Shown: positions 17,302 through 26,009 of the stretch, piece by piece
Layout: every line of letters begins with the position of its first letter
Numbering within the stretch: the first letter of the stretch is position 1
From: Candidatus Methanoperedens sp.
GTDB lineage: Archaea; Halobacteriota; Methanosarcinia; Methanosarcinales; Methanoperedenaceae
Direction of reading: 5' to 3'
Assembly (NCBI GenBank): GCA_027460585.1
Contig: JAPZAP010000061.1
Coordinates: 1-40,769 of the forward strand
Length of the DNA stretch: 40,769 bases
The notes under the pieces: generated by a model
Database searches by the model: none
What the model was told of the DNA's origin: nothing
The model's input: the letters and a program-made list of their open reading frames with translations, nothing else
Program-made: the position numbers and the translations under genes

Positions 17302-17709
17302 ATGACTGAGCCAGAATTAATAAAAGAACCAGAAATAAATATCAAACTAAAAGCAAAAATGGCATCCGCAGATGATCTGAATTATACTATTCAGGTATCT
17401 CCATCGAATTTAGATTGGAGTTATATTGAGCAGGATTCCGAATATAAGCTGCATGGATATAGATTCAAAGCTGAATCCATCAGGCAGATAGTTCGTAATA
17501 TCTTATTCAAATATAAGGAGATTATGATCGGATCAATTAAGGTGGGTTCAAAAGACTTTCTTTTTGAGATCCAGGTGCCCAAACGGATCGATACCGAGAA
17601 ACTAAAACAGATGTTCACCCAGATAGGCGGTGAAATAAACCACGAGATCCAGAAAAGTCGAACTGAACTTGCATCATTCAAGCAATTCCTGGATGAAAGC
17701 GAATTTTAA
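17302..17709 (+). CDS. conserved-looking protein of unknown function
   Basis: The 135-aa soluble protein alternates strands and helices, with the segments INIKLKAKMASADDLNYTIQ and IGSIKVGSKDFLFEIQVP, and a charged helical end (QKSRTELASFKQFLDESEF). No Cys, His cluster or membrane segment is present. It lies 20 bp downstream of ilvE, with AGAGGG before its ATG, and is followed immediately by a strong hairpin, so it closes that operon. I do not recognise the family. Confidence 0.6.
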   Translation: MTEPELIKEPEINIKLKAKMASADDLNYTIQVSPSNLDWSYIEQDSEYKLHGYRFKAESIRQIVRNILFKYKEIMIGSIKVGSKDFLFEIQVPKRIDTEKLKQMFTQIGGEINHEIQKSRTELASFKQFLDESEF

Positions 17710-17730
17710 GGGCATGTTTGGCATGCCCTT
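17708..17730 (+). terminator. 9-bp hairpin with T-rich tail after the ilvE operon
   Basis: AAGGGCATG (17708-17716) pairs perfectly with CATGCCCTT (17722-17730) around a five-base loop and is followed by a T-rich stretch. It overlaps the stop codon of the preceding gene by two bases. The convergent small gene ends 23 bases further, so the hairpin may serve both strands. Confidence 0.6.
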
Positions 17731-17752
17731 CTTTGAGTCTTTTTCTATCTTT

Positions 17753-17959
17753 TTATAATTCCCTTACTATGTGAATATTTGAGAAAGGGATATAGTGTTT
17801 CTTCCCGGCATGTTCACCCTCAAGTGGGAAAAATACGAGATATTGTTCACTATGTTTTACTTCAATTACACTCGAGCTGGTTATCCACTGTTCAAATGTT
17901 GTTTTCCCATCACCTTCTACGTACCTTCTGGATTCTATTATATACTTTCTTTCAGCCAT
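17753..17959 (-). CDS. small hypothetical protein
   Basis: The 68-aa protein begins MAERKYIIESRRYVEGDG and contains a strand-rich middle (SSVIEVKHSEQYLVFFPLEG) with a final SNIHIVREL strand. GGAGG precedes the ATG by 7 bases, which supports translation. It looks like a small beta barrel. No family is recognised. Confidence 0.6.
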   Translation of the reverse strand: MAERKYIIESRRYVEGDGKTTFEQWITSSSVIEVKHSEQYLVFFPLEGEHAGKKHYIPFSNIHIVREL

Positions 17960-18055
17960 TTTTTTTCCTCCGTTAATTACAATTCAGATATTATTCTATT
18001 TCAATGTTACTGAAGCTGTTTGAAAAAGCCTTTTTTTTTGAAATGCAGTAAACAA

Positions 18056-18865
18056 TTAAAAAATGATTAATTGCACAGCCGCTATAATTACGAATGTCCC
18101 GGCTAGCAAGAAAATATCAGGAACCTTCAGTTTTTTCTTGCCAACATATACCTGGGCATCAACATTGTAACCACGGCACAGCATGCTCTGGTATGTTCTC
18201 TCACCCTGCTCATATGAACGTATGAATAATGAACTGATGGTAAAACCTATCTGTTCAAGTATCCATTTTCGCGGGACTTTCTTATTCCAGATCTCAAAAC
18301 AGCGGGTTTTCTGAGCTGTTCGTATCCTGCCAAGCATATTCCAGAAAACAAAAAGATAGCGTACCATCATCGTAAAAAGGAGGGCCATTTCCCTGGGAAG
18401 CCCGAGGCGCCTTGAAGATGACACAAGTTCACTCATAGGCGTAGTAGATGAGAGAAGTATCAAAGAACTAATGCATACCATGAATTTTGCGAATAATATT
18501 GCCCCATACAACATACCTTCACGCGTAATTTCAATACCCATAGGCATCATATATATTATTGTAAAATCGTGTATGAATGGCTGTTTTAAGAATGGCTGGA
18601 GGATCGCGATACCAAGACCGAAGGGAAGGGCTATCGCAAATCTTGCGGCAATATGTGATATTTCAAGTTTTGAAAAAAGCATGAGAATAAGGAGATATGC
18701 TTCAAGGATCGCCAGCTTTGAGAAATTAAGAGTATCCATGCGCGAAAGGGAAACAACATAAACCGTTACCGCAAGTGTCAGGATTATCTTGATCCTTCCG
18801 TCAATGCCATGTATTGGCGATTTCTTATACGTCTCACGCTCCAGTTCCGTAAGGGAAATGTGCAT
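18056..18865 (-). CDS. nikQ: ECF transporter transmembrane subunit (NikQ/CbiQ)
   Basis: The 269-aa CbiQ-family protein starts with SPIHGIDGRIKIILTLA, the family's usual opening, and has five to six membrane helices. The cytoplasmic coupling helices that touch the ATPase are visible as SSSRRLGLPREMALLFTMMV and SYEQGERTYQSMLCRGY, with the Ala/Ser-Arg-Gly type motifs. It couples the S component (MN) to the ATPase. It begins one base after the stop of the ATPase gene. Nickel rather than cobalt is suggested only by the NikR-like operator upstream of the operon. Confidence 0.88.
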   Translation of the reverse strand: MHISLTELERETYKKSPIHGIDGRIKIILTLAVTVYVVSLSRMDTLNFSKLAILEAYLLILMLFSKLEISHIAARFAIALPFGLGIAILQPFLKQPFIHDFTIIYMMPMGIEITREGMLYGAILFAKFMVCISSLILLSSTTPMSELVSSSRRLGLPREMALLFTMMVRYLFVFWNMLGRIRTAQKTRCFEIWNKKVPRKWILEQIGFTISSLFIRSYEQGERTYQSMLCRGYNVDAQVYVGKKKLKVPDIFLLAGTFVIIAAVQLIIF

Positions 18866-18866
18866 G

Positions 18867-19691
18867 TTATTTCACTATCCTTAACAGTTCATCCCTTGCT
18901 TCTTCAAGTGTGAATTTAACTCCTACGGGAACACCTTCTTCCTGGAGCATCTCCATAAGCTGCGCCACCATCGGGAGGCGAAGGTGAGTTTTCTTTATTA
19001 GTTCAGGGGATGAGAATATCTCAAGAGGGGTTCCATCGCCTATGATCTTGCCCATGGACATGATGCAAACCCTGTCTGCAAGCATCGGCACTATGTCAAC
19101 CTCATGGGTTGATACTATAGTTGTTATTCCAAGGTACCTGTTCATGCCATTGATAAGCTTTATTAAGCGCATGGCACCGCCCGGGTCAAGACCCGCTGTC
19201 GGTTCATCAAGTACAAGCACTTCAGGTTTCATAGCAAGTATGCCTGCGATTGCGACTTTCTTTTTTTCACCTGTGCTGAGGTGATGTGGAGCCCTCTCCT
19301 CAAAACCTGTAAGCCGTACGGTTTCAAGCGACTCACTGACTCGTTTTTCGATTTCTTCCAGGCCCAAACCGAGGTTCATAGGGCCAAATGCCACATCCTG
19401 TTTCACGGTTGGAGCAAATATCTGGTCATCAGGATCCTGGAAAACAAGGCCCACGGTCTTCCTGACCTCGATTATATTATCATTGCTTATGGGTTTGCCT
19501 TTTACCAGGATCTCGCCGCTTGTGGGTTTAAGTATCCCGTTGAAATGCTTGAAAAGCGTGGATTTCCCTGCTCCGTTAGCTCCAATTATAGCGATGCGCT
19601 ATCAGGGTTTAGCTTTAAAATTGATGATATCCAGAGCCATGATCTTTCCGCGATATACATGAGTGAGGTTTCGTGTTTCAATAATATTCAT
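18867..19691 (-). pseudogene. nikO: ECF transporter ATPase (NikO/CbiO) with two adjacent in-frame stops
   Basis: From ATG 19691 the frame encodes MNIIETRNLTHVYRGKIMAL and on through INFKAKP, then reads TGA TAG (19604-19599), then continues in the same frame with RIAIIGANGAGKSTLF (Walker A), a Q-loop, the signature LSTGEKKKVAIAG, Walker B VLVLDEPTAG and the STHE switch, to 274 codons. Family members usually read KPGER here, so two G-to-T changes explain both stops. The only obvious restart (GTG at 19454) lacks Walker A. Either the importer is dead, the codons are read through, or the sequence has an error. Confidence 0.8.
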
Positions 19692-19692
19692 G

Positions 19693-20628
19693 TTATCCCT
19701 TTTTTATGAGTTTTGTTAATCCAAACGATATAACCAATATCGCACAAAATCCGATCAGGATGGCAGCAACTTTTCCGACATTTCCCATGCCGGGTATTGA
19801 ATAATTAGGGAAAAGCGGTGTAATCGGAGATACCATTTTATTTAGTTCATCTTTCACAACAATGTGGGCTGTCTGTTGAAGCCCGTCCGGGTTGCTTGAC
19901 GCAATAAAAGGTGCAGCGATCACAAGCCCCATTAAAGCTATAATTCCAACGACAGCGACTTTAGCTGTGCTTTCTTTCTTCAGGATATTTTCATCAACTA
20001 TGTCCGGTCTTGCTTTGATTATTGCGTTAAATACTATTACTGTTATAAGACCCTCACCTAAACCGGCGATCCCCTGGAAAATTCCCATAAGAAGGACGCC
20101 CTGCTTTAGGGGGAAAGTTCCTGCAAACCAGAGTTCAAATGCAAGAGCAATGGCAGGTAATATCATACTTAACCATGCGCCTGCGAACATTGCAATATCC
20201 CGATTCAATTTAAGTTTGGACAGGCCGATGAATGAATAATAACCCAGGAAGCCCCCTAAAATTCCCATGTTCAGGATATTTGCCCCCATTACCGTTATCC
20301 CGCCATCGCCAAAAAGGGACTGCACTGCAAGTACCATGGTTATTAGCAGCACAGCCGCCCAGGGACTTCCGAATATAATTGCAGTTAGCAAGGCGCCCAC
20401 CACATGCCAGCTTACGCCCGTGAGCATGGGCACCGGAATAAGGAGGTTTGCAGCTATATTAATGGTCTGGAGCACGAATATGCCCGCGGCAAGAACGCCA
20501 AATAGCGGGAGCATGTTTTCATTAATGCCTTTTTTTGCCCATTTTACTGCTCTTGCTATGAATAAAATTGCTATTATCCAGTACACTGCTGCCTGATCCA
20601 GGGGAATAAATGAGTCGGGGATGTGCAT
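19693..20628 (-). CDS. nikMN: ECF transporter substrate-binding subunit, fused NikM-NikN
   Basis: The 311-aa protein starts MHIPDSFI, in which the N-terminal Met-His are metal ligands of the CbiM/NikM family, and has the conserved TGVSWHVVGALLTAIIFG with the next His ligand and FGDGGITVMGANILNMG. After seven helices comes a PDGL-type (CbiN/NikN-like) segment: an extracytoplasmic loop with NPDGLQQTA and a last helix. It selects the metal. The gene heads the operon, 57 bases downstream of a NikR-type palindrome. Confidence 0.85.
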   Translation of the reverse strand: MHIPDSFIPLDQAAVYWIIAILFIARAVKWAKKGINENMLPLFGVLAAGIFVLQTINIAANLLIPVPMLTGVSWHVVGALLTAIIFGSPWAAVLLITMVLAVQSLFGDGGITVMGANILNMGILGGFLGYYSFIGLSKLKLNRDIAMFAGAWLSMILPAIALAFELWFAGTFPLKQGVLLMGIFQGIAGLGEGLITVIVFNAIIKARPDIVDENILKKESTAKVAVVGIIALMGLVIAAPFIASSNPDGLQQTAHIVVKDELNKMVSPITPLFPNYSIPGMGNVGKVAAILIGFCAILVISFGLTKLIKKG

Positions 20629-20684
20629 TATCTCTTTGCCTCCATATATTTCTTATTAATATATTATATGATTATACATATATA

Positions 20685-20712
20685 GTGTTACAAAAGTTAT
20701 TTTTCGTAACAC
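20685..20712. promoter_or_regulatory. NikR-type operator
   Basis: GTGTTAC (20685-20691) and GTAACAC (20706-20712) form a perfect palindrome with exactly 14 bases between, extended by one further A/T pair on each side. The published consensus for NikR of methanogenic archaea and delta-proteobacteria, as I remember it, is GTGTTAC-N13/14-GTAACAC. It lies 57 bases upstream of the transporter start, next to AT-rich sequence able to hold the promoter, so binding would repress. No nikR gene is in the window. Confidence 0.8.
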
Positions 20713-20818
20713 TAATTTCAGAACATCATTAATCATGATACTATAAATAGCTTCTGAATCGAAATTTGAGACTTTTTAAGTTCCACTGTTTTTTCAGGTT
20801 TATTTTGAATAGAACAGA

Positions 20819-20850
20819 GATGACATTAATCCGTGTGTATCCATGTCATC
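20819..20850 (-). terminator. 8-bp inverted repeat behind hmgA
   Basis: GATGACAT (20819-20826) and ATGTCATC (20843-20850) pair perfectly across a 16-base loop, 22 bases behind the hmgA stop codon. It could end the minus-strand transcript; no clear T-run follows, so this is a weak call. Confidence 0.3.
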
Positions 20851-20871
20851 CTTGTTATAACGATTCACCGT

Positions 20872-22080
20872 TCATCTTCCAAGCGCAGCATGAGCCCTTG
20901 CAAGATGCCTGGCTGCAAGTGCCCCAATCAGATTGATCTCACCTGCAAGTACGGCTGCTGCAATTATTTCCGCAAGTTTCCTGGCATTTGTTCCCGGCGG
21001 CTCTCCCGCCCCTGCCACACCCAGCATGTTAAGGCACTCCTGTTGCGTCGCTATCCTTGTCCCGCCGCCCACTGTCCCGACATTGAGGGAAGGAAGAGTT
21101 ACCGAACAGTATAAACCATCATCCATAAGTTCCATTGTTGTAATTGCATTGCTTGCCTCAACAACATGCGCTGCATCCTGGCCGCATGCAATGAACATGG
21201 CGGCAGCTATATTTGCAGCATGGGCATTAAAACCGATCGATCCGGCCCGGGCAGATCCTATCAGGTTTTTCCTGTAATTTACATCCGCCATTTTTTCAGG
21301 AGTGGTTTTTAATTTCTCAAGAATTATATCTTTCCCGATAAACACATCTGCTGAAACCGTTTTTCCCCTTCCAAGTATTGCATTTATGGCGGCTGGTTTC
21401 TTATCAGAGCACATATTTCCTGATAAAGCTACAAGTTCAACATCATTTTCAAGGAGGATCAGGTCAACAGCGGCGTCAGTGGCAATAGTGACCATATTCA
21501 TTCCCATGGCATCCTTTGTATCATAGGCAAATCGAATGAATACATTTCTTCCCGCTGTATAAGCATTTATAGAAAGCAATTCCCCGAAACGTGTGGTTTC
21601 CTGTGCTTTTATCTTTAGCCTCTCAAAATTAACATTGACCCAATCCACCAGATATTTTGTCCCGATAATATCTTTAGTCTTAAAGACTGGAGCTCTTGTC
21701 ATTTCATCCTTGAAGATCCGAACATTTGAGCCACCGGATGCTGTAATAACGGAGCATCCCCTGTCTGCGCTTGCAACGAGCGCACCCTCGGTAGTTGCCA
21801 GGGGAATGTAGTAGTCACCTCTTGCATATTCACCATTGATGCGAAGCGGTCCAGCCACTCCCAGGGGCACCTGGATGGCGCCAATCATATTTTCGATATT
21901 GCGCTTTGCTACTACTTCAACATCTATGGAATAATTGGAGATATGTTTAAATTGCGTTCCGGTAAGTTGCGAAATTGCAGTTCGCCTTAGCTCGATAGAA
22001 GCATTAGCATCAAGTATTTTATCGATTTCATGAAAACTGACATCATGCCTTTTGACTTTTTCAAGAAGTTCTCTGTCCAT
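20872..22080 (-). CDS. hmgA: hydroxymethylglutaryl-CoA reductase (NADPH, class I)
   Basis: The 402-aa enzyme has the signatures ENMIGAIQVPLGVAGPL, TTEGALVASADRGC (catalytic Glu), DAMGMNMVTIATDAAVD (NADP site and Asp), the Lys in the KKPAAINAI segment, and GTVGGGTRIATQQECLNMLG. The C-terminal His is in ARHLARAHAAL. It makes mevalonate for archaeal ether lipids. The length matches archaeal class I enzymes. It is the last gene of a minus-strand run that includes a DsrE-like and a flippase-like gene, with 39-50 bp gaps. Confidence 0.95.
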   Translation of the reverse strand: MDRELLEKVKRHDVSFHEIDKILDANASIELRRTAISQLTGTQFKHISNYSIDVEVVAKRNIENMIGAIQVPLGVAGPLRINGEYARGDYYIPLATTEGALVASADRGCSVITASGGSNVRIFKDEMTRAPVFKTKDIIGTKYLVDWVNVNFERLKIKAQETTRFGELLSINAYTAGRNVFIRFAYDTKDAMGMNMVTIATDAAVDLILLENDVELVALSGNMCSDKKPAAINAILGRGKTVSADVFIGKDIILEKLKTTPEKMADVNYRKNLIGSARAGSIGFNAHAANIAAAMFIACGQDAAHVVEASNAITTMELMDDGLYCSVTLPSLNVGTVGGGTRIATQQECLNMLGVAGAGEPPGTNARKLAEIIAAAVLAGEINLIGALAARHLARAHAALGR

Positions 22081-22119
22081 AGGGAAGCGTAGATAGTTTC
22101 CATTATTAAAAAGACTTGC

Positions 22120-22494
22120 TCATAGGGTTATCACAAGCTGTCCCTCTTCGCAATATTCAAGCATGAGGTCAGCTACTTCATATGAATGGATCATTTCGAT
22201 TCCTTCTATAAGCTCATTTATCTCAAAACCTATCATTGATGAAGCAAGCTCACAGCATTTGAATTTTACTCCCATGCCGATGCATTCCCGTACGCGTTCA
22301 TCATATGGCGGCGTTCCAGTTTTTCCTTTTTTTCCAAGGATTACACCCATCGGGCCCCAGAGAACCACAACTACATCCAGATCTTTTTTCCTATAATACC
22401 TTGCGAATCGCAGTATCTCCATAGGACTTGTGCTCTCATAGACCATATTCTTAAGGAACAGGAGTACTTTTGTGACCTTTTTTTCAGGCATCAT
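22120..22494 (-). CDS. DsrE/DsrF-like protein
   Basis: The 124-aa protein has the DsrE fold pattern: VTKVLLFLKNMVYESTSPME, the VVVVLWGPMGVIL strand, and the CIGMGVKFKCCELASSMIGF block whose Cys are in the place of the sulfur-carrying Cys of the family. The end is EGQLVITL. These proteins move sulfane sulfur or act as small redox partners. Its partner is not in the window. Two consecutive ATGs make the start uncertain by one codon. Confidence 0.75.
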   Translation of the reverse strand: MMPEKKVTKVLLFLKNMVYESTSPMEILRFARYYRKKDLDVVVVLWGPMGVILGKKGKTGTPPYDERVRECIGMGVKFKCCELASSMIGFEINELIEGIEMIHSYEVADLMLEYCEEGQLVITL

Positions 22495-22544
22495 TGATAT
22501 ATTTTGAATACAGGTTAATGAAGTTATCTAAATCGATCTTGAAT

Positions 22545-23480
22545 TTATTTTGAGGCTTTCATAACTGTTTTTAATCCGATCAGATCAACAAATAAAATGT
22601 TGATTCTCACAAGGACTGAAAAAGCCATTGCAGCGGCTGAAGAAATACCAAAATATGAAAAAACAAGTATTACTCCACCTTCCATGAGTCCCAGGCCAGC
22701 CGGAGATATTGGAACGAACATCAGGATCGTAATGAGCGGATGAAGAAGGAAAATAGCAAAAAATGGGATATCAATTCCGATCGCCTTTGCCAGGAAATAC
22801 CATTGGAATGCTGCAAAAAACCACCCGATAATAGACAATATCAAAATTTTGTCAAGGCTATTTTTAATCAAAATACTTCTATCTTTAAAAAATGAAAGGT
22901 TTACTGCAAAATTATTGAAAAATGGTATTTTGCTTAATAATCTGGATGACACTTTTTCTTCATGCCAGGATAATAATAGCATAAAAATCCCTACTACCAG
23001 CAGGAGAATAGCCCCTATCATCGCTGAAATAATAAAATTCCTGCTGACATTCGAAAAAGAAGAGATATAGATTAAAGCCGCCGCCGCGCCTCCAACCTTG
23101 AGAATAAACTCAATACCCTGCGGCGCAAAAATACACGCCATGCCGTCAGTGATAGGGATATCTGATGTTTTTTTCATAATAGGCGGAGTTAAAAAATATC
23201 CGCTCCTTCCGGGTGTGATATCTCCAACTATCATTCCGCCCATATGCGAAAGAAAAACATTGATATACTTTATATTATGCCCGATCTTTTTAAGAAGATA
23301 TGACAGGCGAAAAGCAAGGACCAGGTTAAGAAGCAAATAGGATATACAAGCCAGGATGAAATAGGTAAAATCTATTTTTCCAAGGACTGCTATGACCTCT
23401 TTGAGATCGAGTTTATTTAAAATAAAAGCAATAATGGATATACCAATAATGATTTGAAGAAATATCCTAAACTTTTTCAT
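22545..23480 (-). CDS. flippase-like membrane protein (LPG synthase TM / UPF0104 family)
   Basis: The 311-aa protein has about eight membrane helices and the family signatures LAFRLSYLLKKIGH, GDITPGRSGYFLTPPIMKK and SPAGLGLMEGGVILVFSYFG. This family (MprF N-terminal/AglD-like) includes proteins that move lipids or act with glycosyltransferases. No catalytic MprF domain is attached. Its position next to hmgA hints at a role in lipid or glycolipid handling, which is inference. Confidence 0.82.
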   Translation of the reverse strand: MKKFRIFLQIIIGISIIAFILNKLDLKEVIAVLGKIDFTYFILACISYLLLNLVLAFRLSYLLKKIGHNIKYINVFLSHMGGMIVGDITPGRSGYFLTPPIMKKTSDIPITDGMACIFAPQGIEFILKVGGAAAALIYISSFSNVSRNFIISAMIGAILLLVVGIFMLLLSWHEEKVSSRLLSKIPFFNNFAVNLSFFKDRSILIKNSLDKILILSIIGWFFAAFQWYFLAKAIGIDIPFFAIFLLHPLITILMFVPISPAGLGLMEGGVILVFSYFGISSAAAMAFSVLVRINILFVDLIGLKTVMKASK

Positions 23481-23550
23481 CTGGTCGTAATATTATCCAA
23501 TATGGTTAAATGTTTCGTTTGCGCTATTTTTGCTAAAGTAGTTTTATTTT

Positions 23551-24297
23551 TCAATGGCCCAATTTTAGCGCCACAACAGCCATATGATCTTTATGGAATG
23601 GTTCAAGATCGAATAACTGACTGACTTTGAAAATACCGTCCAGCTTTTTTATCTCATCCTCAAAAACACCTTTAGTTTTTTTTATGGAATCAATACTCTT
23701 TGCCTTTATTATCAAAACCAGGAATCCATCTTTTTTGAGATATAACCCTGCATTCAGAATAGCAATCCTCGCCTGTTCACGCTGGGCTATATCCTGATAC
23801 AGAAAATCTACTTCCGGAACAATGTTCCTATACGATCCCGGATTCATGGCATCTGCCAGTATCGGAACAACATTTTTTCGAGAAATGCTGATCCTGATAA
23901 GGTCTTTCATGGCACGGGGTGAGAACTCAACAGCATAGACCATACCGTTTTCAACCATATCTGAGACATGGCTCACAGTAGTTCCATTAGCGGCGCCAAG
24001 ATAAAGGAACGTTGAATCCCTCCTTACAGGTAAAGATAAGCCTTTTATTATCATTGAAGCAAGCTTGCTGTGAAATGGATCCCATATACGGAATTCTTCG
24101 TTTGATATTGTAAGGATTTTCTCATCATTTACTTTTATTCCCGGAACAATATTTTTTGTAATGAGTTTTTCTGAACCAAACCCCGATAATTTATATACAT
24201 TATTTAATTCAGTTTCAATAAGTCTGGAATCGTTTACTGAATTGGTCATAGCTAAGCATTTATCGTCATTCATATGCGGTTTTTTACCCAATGACAT
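23551..24297 (-). CDS. fibrillarin-like RNA 2'-O-methyltransferase paralog
   Basis: The 248-aa protein is a fibrillarin: FLYLGAANGTTVSHVSDMV (SAM site), VYAVEFSPRAMKDLI, FLYQDIAQREQARIA and FLVLIIKAKSID. The K-D-K-E residues are all visible (K of FHSKLA, D of YQDIAQ, K of IIKAK, E of DLEPFHKDH), so it should be active. It has about 40 extra N-terminal residues, and the first ATG overlaps cbiE by 14 bases; starts at 24273 or 24249 are also possible. The usual partner gene nop5 is absent. It occupies the place where cbiT often follows cbiE. Confidence 0.85.
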   Translation of the reverse strand: MSLGKKPHMNDDKCLAMTNSVNDSRLIETELNNVYKLSGFGSEKLITKNIVPGIKVNDEKILTISNEEFRIWDPFHSKLASMIIKGLSLPVRRDSTFLYLGAANGTTVSHVSDMVENGMVYAVEFSPRAMKDLIRISISRKNVVPILADAMNPGSYRNIVPEVDFLYQDIAQREQARIAILNAGLYLKKDGFLVLIIKAKSIDSIKKTKGVFEDEIKKLDGIFKVSQLFDLEPFHKDHMAVVALKLGH

Positions 24298-24874
24298 TTG
24301 AAGTTATCACCATACAATACATATCAGTTTCAACAGGTGGCGGCTCTTCTGAGGTTCCCATCTCAATTCTCTCATCGGGATAGCCAAGCTGCTGGCATAT
24401 TGCGATTTCCCTTAATAAACCATTATTATAAAGGAATTCGGCGACTTCAAGCGCCCCGAAGGATGAATCCGGAAGGAGAAATACATTTTTCCCATGATCA
24501 AGCTCTGACAGAAGTCGCTTTTTCACGACCTCAATATCCCTTGAATGAGCAGTTATGACCGAAATATCCTCAATGTCAAGGCGCAGCCTTGCGCATGCCA
24601 GCATCAATGATGAGATTCCTGGAATAATTGTATCCTCTTTTTTTGCATATTTGCCAAGACCGGAAAGCATCGGGTCTCCAGTTGAGAGGACAACTGCATT
24701 TCCAGGAAGCATCTTGAGGGTATAATCTGTCAATATTCCAGCCTTGCATTTAATATGTTCTCTTGCAAGATCCAGAGCCCGCCTTGAGCCAAATATGACC
24801 TCTGCATTCTCAATTGCCGATATCGCTTCTTCTGTCAGGAGATTGGGACCTGCTCCGACACCAATAATTTTCAT
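24284..24874 (-). CDS. cbiE: cobalt-precorrin-7 C5-methyltransferase
   Basis: The 196-aa tetrapyrrole methylase starts MKIIGVGAGPNLLTEEA, has VLSTGDPMLSGLGKYA, the IIPGISSLMLACARL loop, ISVITAHSRD and FLLPDSSFGALEVAEFL, and ends in the EMGTSEEPPP segment. It methylates C5 in anaerobic cobalamin synthesis. It overlaps cbiD by 4 bases (ATGA) and is followed by a fibrillarin-like gene rather than cbiT, so the decarboxylating C15-methylase would have to be encoded elsewhere. Confidence 0.9.
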   Translation of the reverse strand: MKIIGVGAGPNLLTEEAISAIENAEVIFGSRRALDLAREHIKCKAGILTDYTLKMLPGNAVVLSTGDPMLSGLGKYAKKEDTIIPGISSLMLACARLRLDIEDISVITAHSRDIEVVKKRLLSELDHGKNVFLLPDSSFGALEVAEFLYNNGLLREIAICQQLGYPDERIEMGTSEEPPPVETDMYCMVITSNVIG

Positions 24875-25884
24875 AAAACACCATCTAAAACACTCATTCG
24901 GGCAGTATCTCTAAGTATTGTCCCGTCCCTGTTAAATAACATGATTCTTTTTCCATATTTTTTCACCGCATCATCCAGCGCCAGATCAATAATAGGGTTT
25001 TTGGGGTCAGAATCGATCATTTCCTGTATCGTAAGGTGCCCCCCTGTTTTTAATATATCCGGGTTTGCCCATTTTAAGATAAGCCCCGGAAGACCACAGA
25101 TAATTACCTCACCATTTGCAGCGGCAAGACCTCTTGAAATATCACTTCCGATAAGTATCACAGTATACTCCGGAAAAAGCATGTGAGAAAAACGAATTCC
25201 AATTCGCCCTGTTGTAAGGATCACCCTATCTGCATTCTTTATAAGTTCTTCTTTCATCTCACCCAGGTGTTCATTCCATGGCTCCACAAAACCTGTAGTT
25301 CCAAGAATTGATATCCCGCCGGTGATTCCTATTTTTTCATTCAGTGTTTTTTTTGCGATCTTTTCACCCATTGGCACAGATATAATGACCTGGGCACCTT
25401 TTAATCCAGTTTCAACAAGCGCTTCCTTTATGGAATCTTCTATCTGGCGCATAGGGGATGGATTGATCGCCGGTTTTCCTTTTTTTATGCCTATTCCCTT
25501 TCCTGCTAATATTGAAATTGTATCGTTTTCTTCTGCACAGGCAATTATTTCTATTCCATTTGTTACATCTGTTGCATGGTCACCTGAGAATTTATATGCG
25601 GATGCTTTGCCTTTTTCCCCCCTTACATGAAGTTTAACGCGCAATCCTATAGGGGTTTTGACCTCTATTTCTGAAACCTCTTTAACAAGAGACAAAATTG
25701 CGGCTTTTGCAGCGGCAGAAGCCGTAGTTCCTGTTGTATAACCACGGCGAAGAAGCGTTCCATCTGAAAGGAGCACATAGCAACCGCTTGAGATCATGGA
25801 TTTGAGTTCCTTAAGTGGTAAATTTGTTCGTTTTATCCATTCGTCGGGGATCTTAAAATTGTTAACCGGGTCGATCATGTTCAA
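24871..25884 (-). CDS. cbiD: cobalt-precorrin-5B C1-methyltransferase
   Basis: The 337-aa protein has the diagnostic RRGYTTGTTASAAAKAA, the KFSGDHATDVTNGIEI region, GITGGISILGTTGFVEPW and the GLPGLILKWANPDIL segment, all marks of CbiD. It acts in the anaerobic cobalamin pathway between CbiF/G and CbiJ steps. The N-terminal 40 residues before RRGYTTG are somewhat longer than in bacteria. It heads the cbiD-cbiE run; the intergenic space to the divergent flavodoxin gene is 125 bp, where both promoters must lie. Confidence 0.92.
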   Translation of the reverse strand: MNMIDPVNNFKIPDEWIKRTNLPLKELKSMISSGCYVLLSDGTLLRRGYTTGTTASAAAKAAILSLVKEVSEIEVKTPIGLRVKLHVRGEKGKASAYKFSGDHATDVTNGIEIIACAEENDTISILAGKGIGIKKGKPAINPSPMRQIEDSIKEALVETGLKGAQVIISVPMGEKIAKKTLNEKIGITGGISILGTTGFVEPWNEHLGEMKEELIKNADRVILTTGRIGIRFSHMLFPEYTVILIGSDISRGLAAANGEVIICGLPGLILKWANPDILKTGGHLTIQEMIDSDPKNPIIDLALDDAVKKYGKRIMLFNRDGTILRDTARMSVLDGVL

Positions 25885-26009
25885 GCTTAAGATTAATTTG
25901 CATAATATTTAACATGCGCTTCATCTTGAGTATAAAATGCTTTACATAATGATTCCAAATGTCAGATAACATAGAAGTACCATGAATGATAATCCTAAAT
26001 TAGAAGAGC

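Noticed and set aside
19599-19604. Recoding of TGA TAG as selenocysteine and pyrrolysine
   Set aside because: The family has Gly-Glu at these places, there is no recoding element visible, and two different recoding events in a row are very unlikely.
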